From NCBI RefSeq assembly GCF_013032455.1, contig NZ_WQCF01000017.1:1-39086 (forward strand): a stretch of 39,086 nucleotides of DNA. The letters run 5' to 3'. Positions 24,657 through 32,307 of the stretch are shown piece after piece (the stretch's first letter is position 1; each line of letters begins with the position of its first letter). The translations under genes were made by a program, and so were the position numbers. The DNA is from Ruegeria atlantica (GTDB taxonomy: Bacteria > Pseudomonadota > Alphaproteobacteria > Rhodobacterales > Rhodobacteraceae). The notes beneath the pieces are model-generated. The model was not told the origin of the DNA, ran no database searches, and was given only the letters and a program-made list of their open reading frames with translations.

Positions 24657-25505
24657 ATGAAATATGAGAACTTTAAAACCTTCGACGTTCAGGTCAAAAA
24701 CGGGATCGCCACCGTGACTTTCGAATTCGGCACAGTAAACGTGCAGGGCCAGGAGATGCTGGCGGACCTCAACAGCCTTGCGATGAGGCTGGAACGGGAT
24801 CGCAACACAAAGGTTGTGGTTTTCCAATCCGCAAACCCGGAAATTTGGGTTTGCCACTACGATACCGAGCTGCTCAAGGATATGTCGACCGAGGCCGTTT
24901 CGCGCGAAGATGCCCAGTTGCTGGACTTGCAAGCTGTTTGCGAACGCCTCAGCAAGGTCCCTCAGGCAACTATTGCCAAGCTTGAAGGGTTTGCGCGCGG
25001 TGGCGGGCACGAATTAGCGCTCGCTTTGGACATGCGCTTTGCGGCCCGCGGGAAGTTCAAGTTCATGCAGATGGAGGTTGGCATGGGTATCCTGCCCTGT
25101 GGCGGTGGTGCATCGCGTATGGCTCGTCAAACCGGCCTTGGCCGTGCGCTCGAGATCATACTCAGTGCGCAGGATTATGATGCGGACGAGGCCGAGCGCA
25201 TGGGCACCATCAACAAGGCGCTTGAGCCTGATGAAATCGGCCCTTATGTCGACGCGTTGGCAAAACGCATTGCCCATTTCCCGGCGGAGTCGATCAACGC
25301 GTGTAAGCAGATGGTCTATGAATCCATCGACAAACCCATTGCAGACGCCCTGAAGGCAGAAGCTTTTTGGCTTTACCAGGCGACCAGTAAAACTCCTGCA
25401 ATTAAGCGTTTCACGATCGCCGACGAGCAGGGCCTGGAGCACGATATCGAGAATCAGCGCAATTGGAATGAGCTTGTTATGAAAGTGCAGGATATTACGG
25501 GCTGA
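24657..25505 (+). CDS. Enoyl-CoA hydratase/isomerase (crotonase) family protein
   Basis: This 282-residue crotonase-fold protein has the oxyanion-hole segments VVVFQSANPEIW and EGFARGGGHELALALD. Glu140 (MQMEVGMG) and Glu166 (GRALEIIL) match the two catalytic glutamates of hydratases. PCGGGASRMARQTG replaces the usual PGAGGTQRL. It may therefore be a working hydratase, but the family also includes isomerases and non-CoA enzymes. The gene follows the SDR by about 70 bp. A 12-bp word, CGTCAGCAAAGC, occurs both at the SDR end and in this gap, suggesting local duplication. AAGGA precedes the ATG. Confidence 0.88.
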   Translation: MKYENFKTFDVQVKNGIATVTFEFGTVNVQGQEMLADLNSLAMRLERDRNTKVVVFQSANPEIWVCHYDTELLKDMSTEAVSREDAQLLDLQAVCERLSKVPQATIAKLEGFARGGGHELALALDMRFAARGKFKFMQMEVGMGILPCGGGASRMARQTGLGRALEIILSAQDYDADEAERMGTINKALEPDEIGPYVDALAKRIAHFPAESINACKQMVYESIDKPIADALKAEAFWLYQATSKTPAIKRFTIADEQGLEHDIENQRNWNELVMKVQDITG

Positions 25506-25679
25506 TTGTTGGTAGATCACTTGACCGGTCACTCCAAACTTCGGGTGATCGGTGCCGGTATTACCATCAATTTGCTTTGGAACATTGCGCGTGAGATTGT
25601 CACCGGACGGCTGGTTCACGTGTTGCCTGGCTGGCGTCTGAACCGCCGTTCCGGTCTTCACCGTCGGAACCCGCAATGA
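25506..25679 (+). pseudogene. C-terminal fragment of a LysR-family regulator
   Basis: The open stretch after the hydratase stop reads LRVIGAGITINLLWNIAREI, then VTGRLVHVLPGWRLNRR. This is the classic end of a LysR effector domain (G-hydrophobic core, then GRLV-VLP-W). There is no start codon, HTH or upstream part, and the preceding 849 bp belong to another gene, so it is a remnant. About 55 codons remain. The 31-bp gap to the following LacI gene holds nothing else. Confidence 0.6.
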
Positions 25680-25709
25680 AAGCCAGCCGCAAATCCCGAG
25701 ATGTACATT

Positions 25710-26720
25710 TTAGCGGTGAGGAGCTGGTCCTGATGTTCCTCGAACGATAAGGGTAGCGGAATACTCGAAATGACGGACTGGCAGTTCGGGGGATCGCATT
25801 CGGTCTAGAAGGACCTCCGCTAATCGCGTACCTAACTTTTTGGGGTTGATTGCCATGGTTGTAAGGCCCGGCGTTGAGACAGCAGCATCCTCAATGTCGT
25901 CGAAGCCTACTACAGAAAAATCGTGCCCAGGCTTCAAGTCGAACTGGATCAAACCAAAGCATGCTCCAAGCGCAACGACATCCCCATTGCAAACGATGCC
26001 CGTTACCTCCGGGTGTTGTTGACGAAGTTCAGTGATGGCCTCAACTCCAGCGCGCTTGGTTTCCTCACATGGCCAGATAATCGGATGCGCGCCGTCCAAT
26101 TTCTCGAAGGCGCTAAGGTAACCGGCAATGCGCTCCTCACGCACAGAGGTTTGCTCGGTGCCACCAAAGTAGGCGATGTGTCTGTGTCCTAAATCAATCA
26201 GATGCTGAGTAGCTTGGACGAGCGCTTCGTTGTTCAGAACGCCAACGTGATCAAGGGACTGCGAAACCTTTCGCATGAAAGTAACAGCCGGAACGCTGTG
26301 GGTGTTCAGAAGCTCCATAGCGTCTTCGTTAGTGTCGAGCGCCGGTACCCAGATCAAGCCACGTCGACCAAATCGGATGCAAGCTTCCATAAGTCGATCT
26401 TGGCGCTGAAGGTCTCCTTGTGCATCGAGAACCGACACCATGAAGCCTTCGGCCTCCAGTAAATCGACGGCGCCGCTGACGACCTCCGCGTTGAATGGGT
26501 TTGCCAATTTGTTCAGGATAAAGCCGATTTCTCGATTGTCCCCCGATCGCATTGTGGCCGCCGCTTGATTGGGGACATAGCGAAGTCGTTTGGCCGCGCT
26601 CAGAACTTTTTGACGCGTCTTCTCGGAGATTCGGCCTGTACCGCGCATAACCTGACTAACAGTTGGAACTGATACGCCGGCCTCCTTGGCAACGCTGGAT
26701 AGTGTCGGTTTCTTCGTCAT
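25710..26720 (-). CDS. LacI-family transcriptional regulator of the sugar ABC operon
   Basis: This full-length LacI-type regulator has 336 residues. The HTH and hinge lie at residues 5-60 (SSVAKEAGVSVPTVSQVMRG, AAKRLRYVPNQAA). The periplasmic-binding-like domain starts REIGFILNKLANPFNAEVVSG and contains GIVCNGDVVALGACFGL and FSVVGFDDIEDAAVSTPGLTT, a typical sugar-pocket arrangement. It is divergent from the ABC importer operon, with a strong palindrome in the spacer and a half-matching copy 11 bp before its own start. It most likely represses both transcripts until a sugar effector, perhaps the imported glycoside or its product, binds. Confidence 0.93.
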   Translation of the reverse strand: MTKKPTLSSVAKEAGVSVPTVSQVMRGTGRISEKTRQKVLSAAKRLRYVPNQAAATMRSGDNREIGFILNKLANPFNAEVVSGAVDLLEAEGFMVSVLDAQGDLQRQDRLMEACIRFGRRGLIWVPALDTNEDAMELLNTHSVPAVTFMRKVSQSLDHVGVLNNEALVQATQHLIDLGHRHIAYFGGTEQTSVREERIAGYLSAFEKLDGAHPIIWPCEETKRAGVEAITELRQQHPEVTGIVCNGDVVALGACFGLIQFDLKPGHDFSVVGFDDIEDAAVSTPGLTTMAINPKKLGTRLAEVLLDRMRSPELPVRHFEYSATLIVRGTSGPAPHR

Positions 26721-26730
26721 GGCTATTGTT

Positions 26731-26742
26731 TGATATAACGTT
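26731..26742. promoter_or_regulatory. Partial operator copy just upstream of the lacI-type gene
   Basis: TGATATAACGTT matches TGATATATCGTT, read on the opposite strand of the palindrome at 26819-26842, in 11 of 12 bases. It begins 11 bp before the regulator's start codon, where binding would block initiation. It is a candidate autoregulation site. Confidence 0.45.
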
Positions 26743-26809
26743 TTTCTAAAATCTCAAGGGGTTTTGCAACTTGCAAGCAAATTATGGGTTGGGGCAGATG
26801 ACAATAGAC

Positions 26810-26842
26810 TTGACTCGTGATACAACGATATATCATTGTATC
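26810..26842 (+). promoter_or_regulatory. Promoter/operator of the sugar ABC operon
   Basis: A 24-bp near-perfect palindrome at 26819-26842 has arms GATACAA and TTGTATC around the core GATATATC, with a single mismatched pair. TTGACT at 26810-26815 is a good -35 hexamer directly before it, so the palindrome covers the expected -10 and start of transcription. The binding-protein gene starts 87 bp downstream. This is the probable main operator of the adjacent LacI-family repressor. Confidence 0.75.
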
Positions 26843-26929
26843 TTCACTCGCCCGCAGGCCGACTCGGGTTCATTTGCGAGGGAGGGAGGTTGCCATGTTT
26901 CGGACAGCCTCAGACATTGGGAGGAAAAC

Positions 26930-28198
26930 ATGTCCATTCATTCGAAAATGGCGGGTGCCGTGTCCGGTTCGGCGATGCTTATAGCCGCCGCTGCTGTGCA
27001 GGCCGAAACTCTGTTCTGGTCGACCCAGGCCCGTCCCGCTGAAGAGGCGCAAGCCATGCGGGCCGAGGTACTTGGTGGATTTGATGGCGAAGTTGATTAT
27101 CAGCCGAACGAAGATGGCCCTTGGCTGACGCGGCTACAAGCCGAGCTACAGGCAGGCTCGGGTAGTATTGATCTGTTGGGGTCTTTGCACGGCAACTTCT
27201 CGGCGATGAACCCCGATGACTTGATGGATCTCAGCGATCTTGGCGTGATGTCGGCGTCGGGTACATTTAACGATCTGGCCAAGCTGGGAACGGACAGCCT
27301 GCAATACATGCCGTGGATGCAAGCGAGCTATATCATGGCCGCCAACAAGGAGGCGTTGCAGTACCTGCCAGAAGGTGCAGACATTAATGCATTGACCTAT
27401 GACCAATTGATCGCTTGGACCGCCAATGTGGAAGAAGCAACTGGTCAGAAGAAATTCGGCTTTCCGGCTGGTCCCAAGGGGCTGAAACACCGTTTCTTCC
27501 AAGGCTACCTCTACCCGTCCTACACCGATGGCGTTGTGCGGACTTTTGCCTCGCCCGAGGCTGTAACCGCATGGGAGAAGTTCAAGGAGCTTTGGAGTCA
27601 CACGAACCCTGCCTCGACAAACTTCTCGTTCATGCAAGAGCAACTTTTGAATGGTGATGCGTGGATCGTCTTTGACCACACTTCCCGCCTAGCGCAGGCG
27701 TTCAACGAGCGCCCCGATGATTTTGTCGCCTTCCCGGCACCTGCGGGTCCGACTGGCCGTGGCTTCATGCCGGTTCTGGCGGGTGTTGCCATCCCGCGGA
27801 CTGCACCGGATGCCGATGGCGCCAAAGCCTTGGTTTCATATTTGATGCAGCCTGAGACCCAGATCGCGACCCTGAAGGCCACCAATTTCTTCCCTGTGGT
27901 GGATGTCGAACTGCCTGATGACTTGCCGCCTTCGGTCAAAGCTGCCGGTGAGGCAGTGGCCAAGATGAGCGGTTCGGCAGACGCTAATCCAGGGCTGCTG
28001 CCTGCAGGTCTGGGCAGCATGGGCGGTGACTTCAACCGTGTCTATGTTGACACATTCGAGCGCATTGTTCTGGCCGGCCAGCCGATCGAACAGGTTTTGG
28101 ATGATCAAAAGAAACAGCTCGAAAAGATCATGAACGAAACTGGTGCGCCCTGCTGGGCACCAGATGCACCTTCGGAAGGTGCTTGCCCGGTCGAGTAA
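26930..28198 (+). CDS. Sugar ABC transporter substrate-binding protein (family 1 type)
   Basis: This is a 422-residue periplasmic protein. Residues 1-26 form a Sec signal (MSIHSKMAGAVSGSAMLIAAAAVQA). The mature part resembles MalE/UgpB-type proteins, with FWSTQARPAEEAQAM, WLTRLQAELQAGSGSIDLLG, WMQASYIMAANKEALQYLPEG and the late GVAIPRTAPDADGAKALVSYLMQPE. A pair of cysteines near the C terminus (PCWAPDAPSEGACPVE) may form a disulfide. The frame is open further upstream, but GGGAGG six bases before 26930 and the signal peptide fix the start. It leads the importer operon; the hydrolase downstream suggests a hexosyl-glycerate or similar glycoside as ligand. Confidence 0.93.
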   Translation: MSIHSKMAGAVSGSAMLIAAAAVQAETLFWSTQARPAEEAQAMRAEVLGGFDGEVDYQPNEDGPWLTRLQAELQAGSGSIDLLGSLHGNFSAMNPDDLMDLSDLGVMSASGTFNDLAKLGTDSLQYMPWMQASYIMAANKEALQYLPEGADINALTYDQLIAWTANVEEATGQKKFGFPAGPKGLKHRFFQGYLYPSYTDGVVRTFASPEAVTAWEKFKELWSHTNPASTNFSFMQEQLLNGDAWIVFDHTSRLAQAFNERPDDFVAFPAPAGPTGRGFMPVLAGVAIPRTAPDADGAKALVSYLMQPETQIATLKATNFFPVVDVELPDDLPPSVKAAGEAVAKMSGSADANPGLLPAGLGSMGGDFNRVYVDTFERIVLAGQPIEQVLDDQKKQLEKIMNETGAPCWAPDAPSEGACPVE

Positions 28199-28215
28199 CG
28201 CCCGCCCCAACAGCC

Positions 28216-28240
28216 GGGCCACGGCAAGAGTGGCCCGGTT
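28216..28240 (+). terminator. Hairpin between the binding-protein and permease genes
   Basis: CCGGGCCAC (28216-28224) and GTGGCCCGG (28232-28240) form a perfect 9-bp stem with a 7-base loop, followed only by TTTCC. It probably stabilises the upstream mRNA or partly stops transcription, so more binding protein than permease is made, as in malE-malF operons. Confidence 0.65.
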
Positions 28241-28274
28241 TCCTAGCATTTCCCCAACTTAAAGGAGCGGTCCG

Positions 28275-29120
28275 ATGGAAGCGCGGCTATTGCCATACCT
28301 TCTGATCCTCCCGGTGACTCTGTTTTTGTGCCTGTTCTTCCTCTACCCGTTTGCGCTAGTTGCGCAGCAGGCGTTTGGATCTGAGAACGGCTTTTCACTG
28401 GATAATTTTCGTGAGGTCGTGAACTACTGGAAGTTCCCGATCTCGATGAAGAACACCTTCCTTCTGGCAGCGGCTGTGGTGCCGATCCAGTTGGCCCTGT
28501 CACTTCTGATGGCCACGATGGTCACGAAGATGCAAAAGGGCCGCGATCTGGTTCTGTACATTTGGACCATTCCGCTGGGCATCTCGGATCTAGCTGCCGG
28601 TATCATCTGGTTGGCGATCTTCGAGCAGTCGGGCTTCCTGAATTCGATGATGGTCGGGCTTGGCGTTACTGAACAGCCAGTAAGTCTGCTGAGTTATCAG
28701 ACTCCGTGGATTGTGTTCCTAGCGATCATGTTGGCCGAGATTTGGCGCGCGACTGCGATTATGCTTGTGATCCTTGTGGCGGGCATCGGCCTGATCCCCA
28801 AGGAATACTACGAGGCTGCAGATGTGTTTGGCGCCTCGCGCTGGAAACAGTTCACCCGGATCACTTTGCCGCTTTTGCGCCCGTCGCTGCAAACAGCCCT
28901 GATCCTGCGCGTCATTCTGGCGTTTGAGGTCTTTGCCGTGGTTGCGGCGCTTGGGGGCACGATCTTCCCGGTGCTCATGGGCGAGATCTACGCTTATCAG
29001 TTTGACCTGCAAAATGGTGGGGCAGCAGCAGCGCTCGCGATCATCGTTCTGATAATCTCGATCGTCTTTACGCTGATCATCATGCGCGCACTGCGCGTAC
29101 CGAAAGGAGCCACGATATGA
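28275..29120 (+). CDS. Sugar ABC transporter permease (MalF/UgpA type)
   Basis: This is a 281-residue inner-membrane permease with six predicted helices. The cytoplasmic EAA loop reads YYEAADVFGASRWKQFTRITLPLLRPSL, the coupling motif that docks the ATPase. The first helix follows EARLLPYLLILPVTLFLC as in MalF-like subunits without the extra N-terminal helices. AAAGGAG precedes the ATG, and the stop overlaps the next permease start by 4 bp (ATGA), indicating coupled translation. Confidence 0.94.
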   Translation: MEARLLPYLLILPVTLFLCLFFLYPFALVAQQAFGSENGFSLDNFREVVNYWKFPISMKNTFLLAAAVVPIQLALSLLMATMVTKMQKGRDLVLYIWTIPLGISDLAAGIIWLAIFEQSGFLNSMMVGLGVTEQPVSLLSYQTPWIVFLAIMLAEIWRATAIMLVILVAGIGLIPKEYYEAADVFGASRWKQFTRITLPLLRPSLQTALILRVILAFEVFAVVAALGGTIFPVLMGEIYAYQFDLQNGGAAAALAIIVLIISIVFTLIIMRALRVPKGATI

Positions 29121-29953
29121 CGGCTGTAGCAGACGTTGTGGCCCCTGACGCCCGCAAGGCGGGCAGGGGGCTTTACCGAGCAGGCGTGATCCTGCTGTGT
29201 GCCTGGGTGATCGTGCCGCTTTACCTGCTGTTAGTGAACACGATGTCCTCACCGGATACGGTCAACAGCTTCCCCAAGAGCTTCCTACCGGAGTTCGACA
29301 TGGGATCACTGGAGTTCTTCATGGGGTTCCAAGGGATGCTGGCGGCACTGTGGAATTCCGTTGTGGTTGCCTTGATGACGATGGTGATGTCCATCGCCAT
29401 CGGGGCCCCGGCTGGCTACGCCCTGTCGCGGTTCGACTTCCGCGGAAAAGAACTGTTCCGGCTGCTCATCCTGTTAACGCGGGCCTTCCCGTTGCCGCTT
29501 TTGGCGCTGCCCCTGGCGGTTCTCTTTATCCGCACGGGTCTGGACGACACAGCCTTTGGTCTGGCGCTTGTTCACACCACGCTGGCGATCCCTTTCGCGG
29601 TACTCATCACCTTTTCGCTCTTCTCTGGCATCCCGCTGGAGCTAGAGGAAGCTGCTTGGACGCTGGGTTGCACTCGACTGACCGCCTTCACGAAAGTGAT
29701 CCTGCCTCTGGTGCTGCCGGGGATCACAGCTTCGGCAATATTCGCCTTTGTGATCTCGTGGAACGAAGTGTTCGCAGCCGCCGTGCTGACGATCGAGAAC
29801 CGGACTCTTCCCGCGTTCTTGTTGCAGACACTTGGCGAAGCGCCGTTGCACCTGAAATTTGCAGGCGGCTTCATCCTCGTAGTGCCTGCGCTGATTTTCA
29901 TCTTCGCTGTGCGCAAATATCTCTTTGCCATGTGGGGCATCGCAAACCGTTGA
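29117..29953 (+). CDS. Sugar ABC transporter permease (MalG/UgpE type)
   Basis: This is a 278-residue inner-membrane protein with six helices. The EAA loop reads LEEAAWTLGCTRLTAFTKVILPLVLPGI, followed by the family-typical FAFVISWNEVFAAAVLT. The N-terminal part (YRAGVILLCAWVIVPLYLLLVNTMS) matches MalG-like subunits. It pairs with the preceding permease to form the heterodimeric channel. It overlaps that gene by 4 bp and is 23 bp ahead of the ATPase gene. Confidence 0.94.
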   Translation: MTAVADVVAPDARKAGRGLYRAGVILLCAWVIVPLYLLLVNTMSSPDTVNSFPKSFLPEFDMGSLEFFMGFQGMLAALWNSVVVALMTMVMSIAIGAPAGYALSRFDFRGKELFRLLILLTRAFPLPLLALPLAVLFIRTGLDDTAFGLALVHTTLAIPFAVLITFSLFSGIPLELEEAAWTLGCTRLTAFTKVILPLVLPGITASAIFAFVISWNEVFAAAVLTIENRTLPAFLLQTLGEAPLHLKFAGGFILVVPALIFIFAVRKYLFAMWGIANR

Positions 29954-29976
29954 GCGGTGGCTGAAAGGAAACTGTT

Positions 29977-31017
29977 ATGGCTGAAATACAGATCAAGAAC
30001 GTCGCTAAGAACTTTGGATCCTACCAAGCTCTGCACGACATAAACCTTACCATCGCAGATCAGGAATTCATGGTCCTTCTGGGTGCTTCGGGCTGTGGTA
30101 AATCAACGCTTTTGCGCATCATCGCAGGGCTTGAGACCGCCACCACCGGCGAAGTCTGGATCGGGGGCCGCCGGGTGGACCACCTGTCGCCCAAAGATCG
30201 CGGTATCTCGATGGTGTTCCAGAACTACGCGGTATTCCCGCACCTGACGGTGTTCGAGAACATTGGCTTTGGTCTGCGGATGCAAAAACTGCCCGATGAT
30301 GAAGTCAAGCGCCGGGTCGAGCGCACCGCTGGGCTGATGCATATCGAGCAGCTTCTGAAGCGTTATTCTGGCGAATTGTCAGGCGGGCAACGCCAACGTG
30401 TCGCGGTTGCCCGTGCGCTGGCGATGGAACCAGATGTTATCCTGATGGATGAGCCCCTGTCGAACTTGGATGCGCTCTTGCGAATGGAGATGCGGGCCGA
30501 GCTGAAGGGGGTTCTGGCCGAAAGCAAAACCACCGCCATCTATGTAACCCATGATCAGGTCGAAGCTATGTCCATGGCTGACCGGATCAGCGTCATGCAT
30601 CAGGGGAAGATTGTGCAGGCAGCTTCCCCCATCGAGGTGTACCGGGATCCAGCGGCCGAGTTTGTGGCCAGTTTCATCGGCAACCCGCCAATGAACTTCC
30701 TTCCGGCTGAAGCTACGGGCTCTGGTCGCTGGACTGTGGCAGGGCAAAGCTTTGATGGCCCGACAAATGGCAACAATCTGAAATGGGCCATTCGGCCAGA
30801 AGATCTGCGCATAGCGGACCAAGGCTTTGGGGCACGCGCCAAGGTTGTCGAGCCGCTGGGTGCGCATTTGTTAGTGACTTGTGATGTGGAAGGGCACCAA
30901 TTCCGTGCGGTGCTGGACAGTGAACTCAACGTGAAACCCGGTGACGTACTTACCCTGGCGCCACAAGAGGGCCGTGGGCGCTGGTTCGACCCCGAAACCA
31001 CTCTGGCCGTTGCGTAA
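29977..31017 (+). CDS. Sugar ABC transporter ATP-binding protein (UgpC/MalK type)
   Basis: This is a 346-residue cytoplasmic ATPase. Walker A GASGCGKST is at residues 37-45, the Q-loop in VFQNYAVFPHL, signature LSGGQ at 134-138, Walker B VILMDEP ending at Glu159, and the switch His192 in VTHDQVEAMS. The C-terminal 110 residues form the OB-like regulatory domain of MalK/UgpC-type proteins (FIGNPPMNFLPAE, WAIRPEDLRI). Such ATPases can serve more than one importer, but here it is inside the operon and probably dedicated. It is followed after 12 bp by the hydrolase gene. Confidence 0.96.
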   Translation: MAEIQIKNVAKNFGSYQALHDINLTIADQEFMVLLGASGCGKSTLLRIIAGLETATTGEVWIGGRRVDHLSPKDRGISMVFQNYAVFPHLTVFENIGFGLRMQKLPDDEVKRRVERTAGLMHIEQLLKRYSGELSGGQRQRVAVARALAMEPDVILMDEPLSNLDALLRMEMRAELKGVLAESKTTAIYVTHDQVEAMSMADRISVMHQGKIVQAASPIEVYRDPAAEFVASFIGNPPMNFLPAEATGSGRWTVAGQSFDGPTNGNNLKWAIRPEDLRIADQGFGARAKVVEPLGAHLLVTCDVEGHQFRAVLDSELNVKPGDVLTLAPQEGRGRWFDPETTLAVA

Positions 31018-31029
31018 AGGAGAAGCACA

Positions 31030-32307
31030 ATGAGCCAAGTGCTGATTGATCAGGCTCGTAGGGTCATGGAAGGTAACGACCGTGGCAGCTATACCGTGCC
31101 CACTCATGGCCTTTATCCTTTCCAGTGGAACTGGGACAGCGCATTGTCTGCGCTTGGTTTTTCACATTTCGACATGGACCGGGCTTGGGTCGAGATCGAG
31201 ACCCTTATGGCCCACCAATGGGACGACGGTATGGTGCCCCATATCGTATTTCACGAACCCGATGATGGATATTTTCCCGGACCCGAGGTCTGGCAAACCG
31301 GGCGACCTGTGCCCACAACCGGTATCACCCAGCCAGCAGTAGCGGGTTTTGCCTTGCGCAAGCTCTACGATCGGGCCGAAGACAAAGCCGTCGCCCGTGC
31401 GCGGCTTACCGAACTCCTGCCCAAGGTCCACGCTTGGCACCAGTGGTTCTATCGCGACCGCGACCCTGAAAACACTGGGCTGGTGGCAATCATTCACCCT
31501 TGGGAATCCGGACGCGATAACTCAGTGGACTGGGACGAAGGCTTGGATGCTGTACCGATCGAGGGAGTCGCGCCTTTCACGCGACGTGATACGACACATG
31601 CCAATCCCGATCACCGCCCTTCCGACGAGCAATACAAATGTTATATCTGGCTGGTTGAACATTTCCGTGGGCTTGGTTGGGACAACACCAAGCTCCACGA
31701 TGCCTCACCTTTCCGGCTGGTCGATCCCGGCTTTAACGGCATTCTGACCCGGTCCTGCGATGATGTTGCAGACTTGGCAGACGTCTTGGGTAATCTGTCG
31801 ATTGCCTCTGAGGCCCGTGCGATGGCCACAAAGGGGCGGGAGGCTTTGGAAAGCCTCTGGAATCCTGCTTTGGGGCAATACACCTGTTATAATCGCGTGA
31901 CCGGGCGCTTACAGGACACGCCTTCGGTTGGCGGGCTGCTTGCAGCTGTTGCCGATGTCCCTGATGTTCGTGCCGAGGCATTGGCGAGAAGGATAGGTTT
32001 GTTGGCCGAGCGTTGCGGCTATCTGGTGCCCAGCCACGACCCGGCGAATGACACCTTCGACAGCCAGCGATACTGGCGCGGGCCGACATGGTTGATTGTA
32101 AACTATATGATTGCAGAAGGATTGGCCCGCTCTGGGCAGACGGAGATGGCGAAACGTATCCACGCTAACAGCTTGCACCTTATAGAGAAAAGTGGCTTTG
32201 CGGAATATTATGACCCGATAAGCGGCGAGCCTTGTGGCGGCAGCAGCTTTACCTGGACCGCTGCGATGGTGATTGAAATTCTCAAGAACCTAAAAGTAGC
32301 GGCATGA
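31030..32307 (+). CDS. GH63-type mannosylglycerate/glucosylglycerate hydrolase-like glycosidase
   Basis: This is a 425-residue (alpha/alpha)6-barrel hydrolase with no signal peptide, so it acts in the cytoplasm on imported substrate. Key motifs are YPFQWNWDSALSALG (29-43), HPWESGRDNSVDWDEG (156-171) with the likely acid Asp163, YWRGPTWLIVNYM (348-360), and EYYDPISGEPCGGSSFTWT (392-410) with the likely base Glu392. These match the short GH63 branch whose known members split mannosylglycerate and glucosylglycerate, rather than the long eukaryotic glucosidases. AAAGGAG precedes the ATG. The stop overlaps the isomerase start by 4 bp. Other small alpha-glycosides cannot be ruled out by eye. Confidence 0.85.
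   Translation: MSQVLIDQARRVMEGNDRGSYTVPTHGLYPFQWNWDSALSALGFSHFDMDRAWVEIETLMAHQWDDGMVPHIVFHEPDDGYFPGPEVWQTGRPVPTTGITQPAVAGFALRKLYDRAEDKAVARARLTELLPKVHAWHQWFYRDRDPENTGLVAIIHPWESGRDNSVDWDEGLDAVPIEGVAPFTRRDTTHANPDHRPSDEQYKCYIWLVEHFRGLGWDNTKLHDASPFRLVDPGFNGILTRSCDDVADLADVLGNLSIASEARAMATKGREALESLWNPALGQYTCYNRVTGRLQDTPSVGGLLAAVADVPDVRAEALARRIGLLAERCGYLVPSHDPANDTFDSQRYWRGPTWLIVNYMIAEGLARSGQTEMAKRIHANSLHLIEKSGFAEYYDPISGEPCGGSSFTWTAAMVIEILKNLKVAA

Noticed and set aside
25014..25676. Minus-strand frame of 220 codons
   Set aside because: It is antisense to the crotonase gene and the LysR fragment, whose plus-strand reading makes clear sense.
28719..29252. Minus-strand frame of 177 codons
   Set aside because: It is antisense to the two permease genes and rich in Arg, Gln and His as expected of a shadow.
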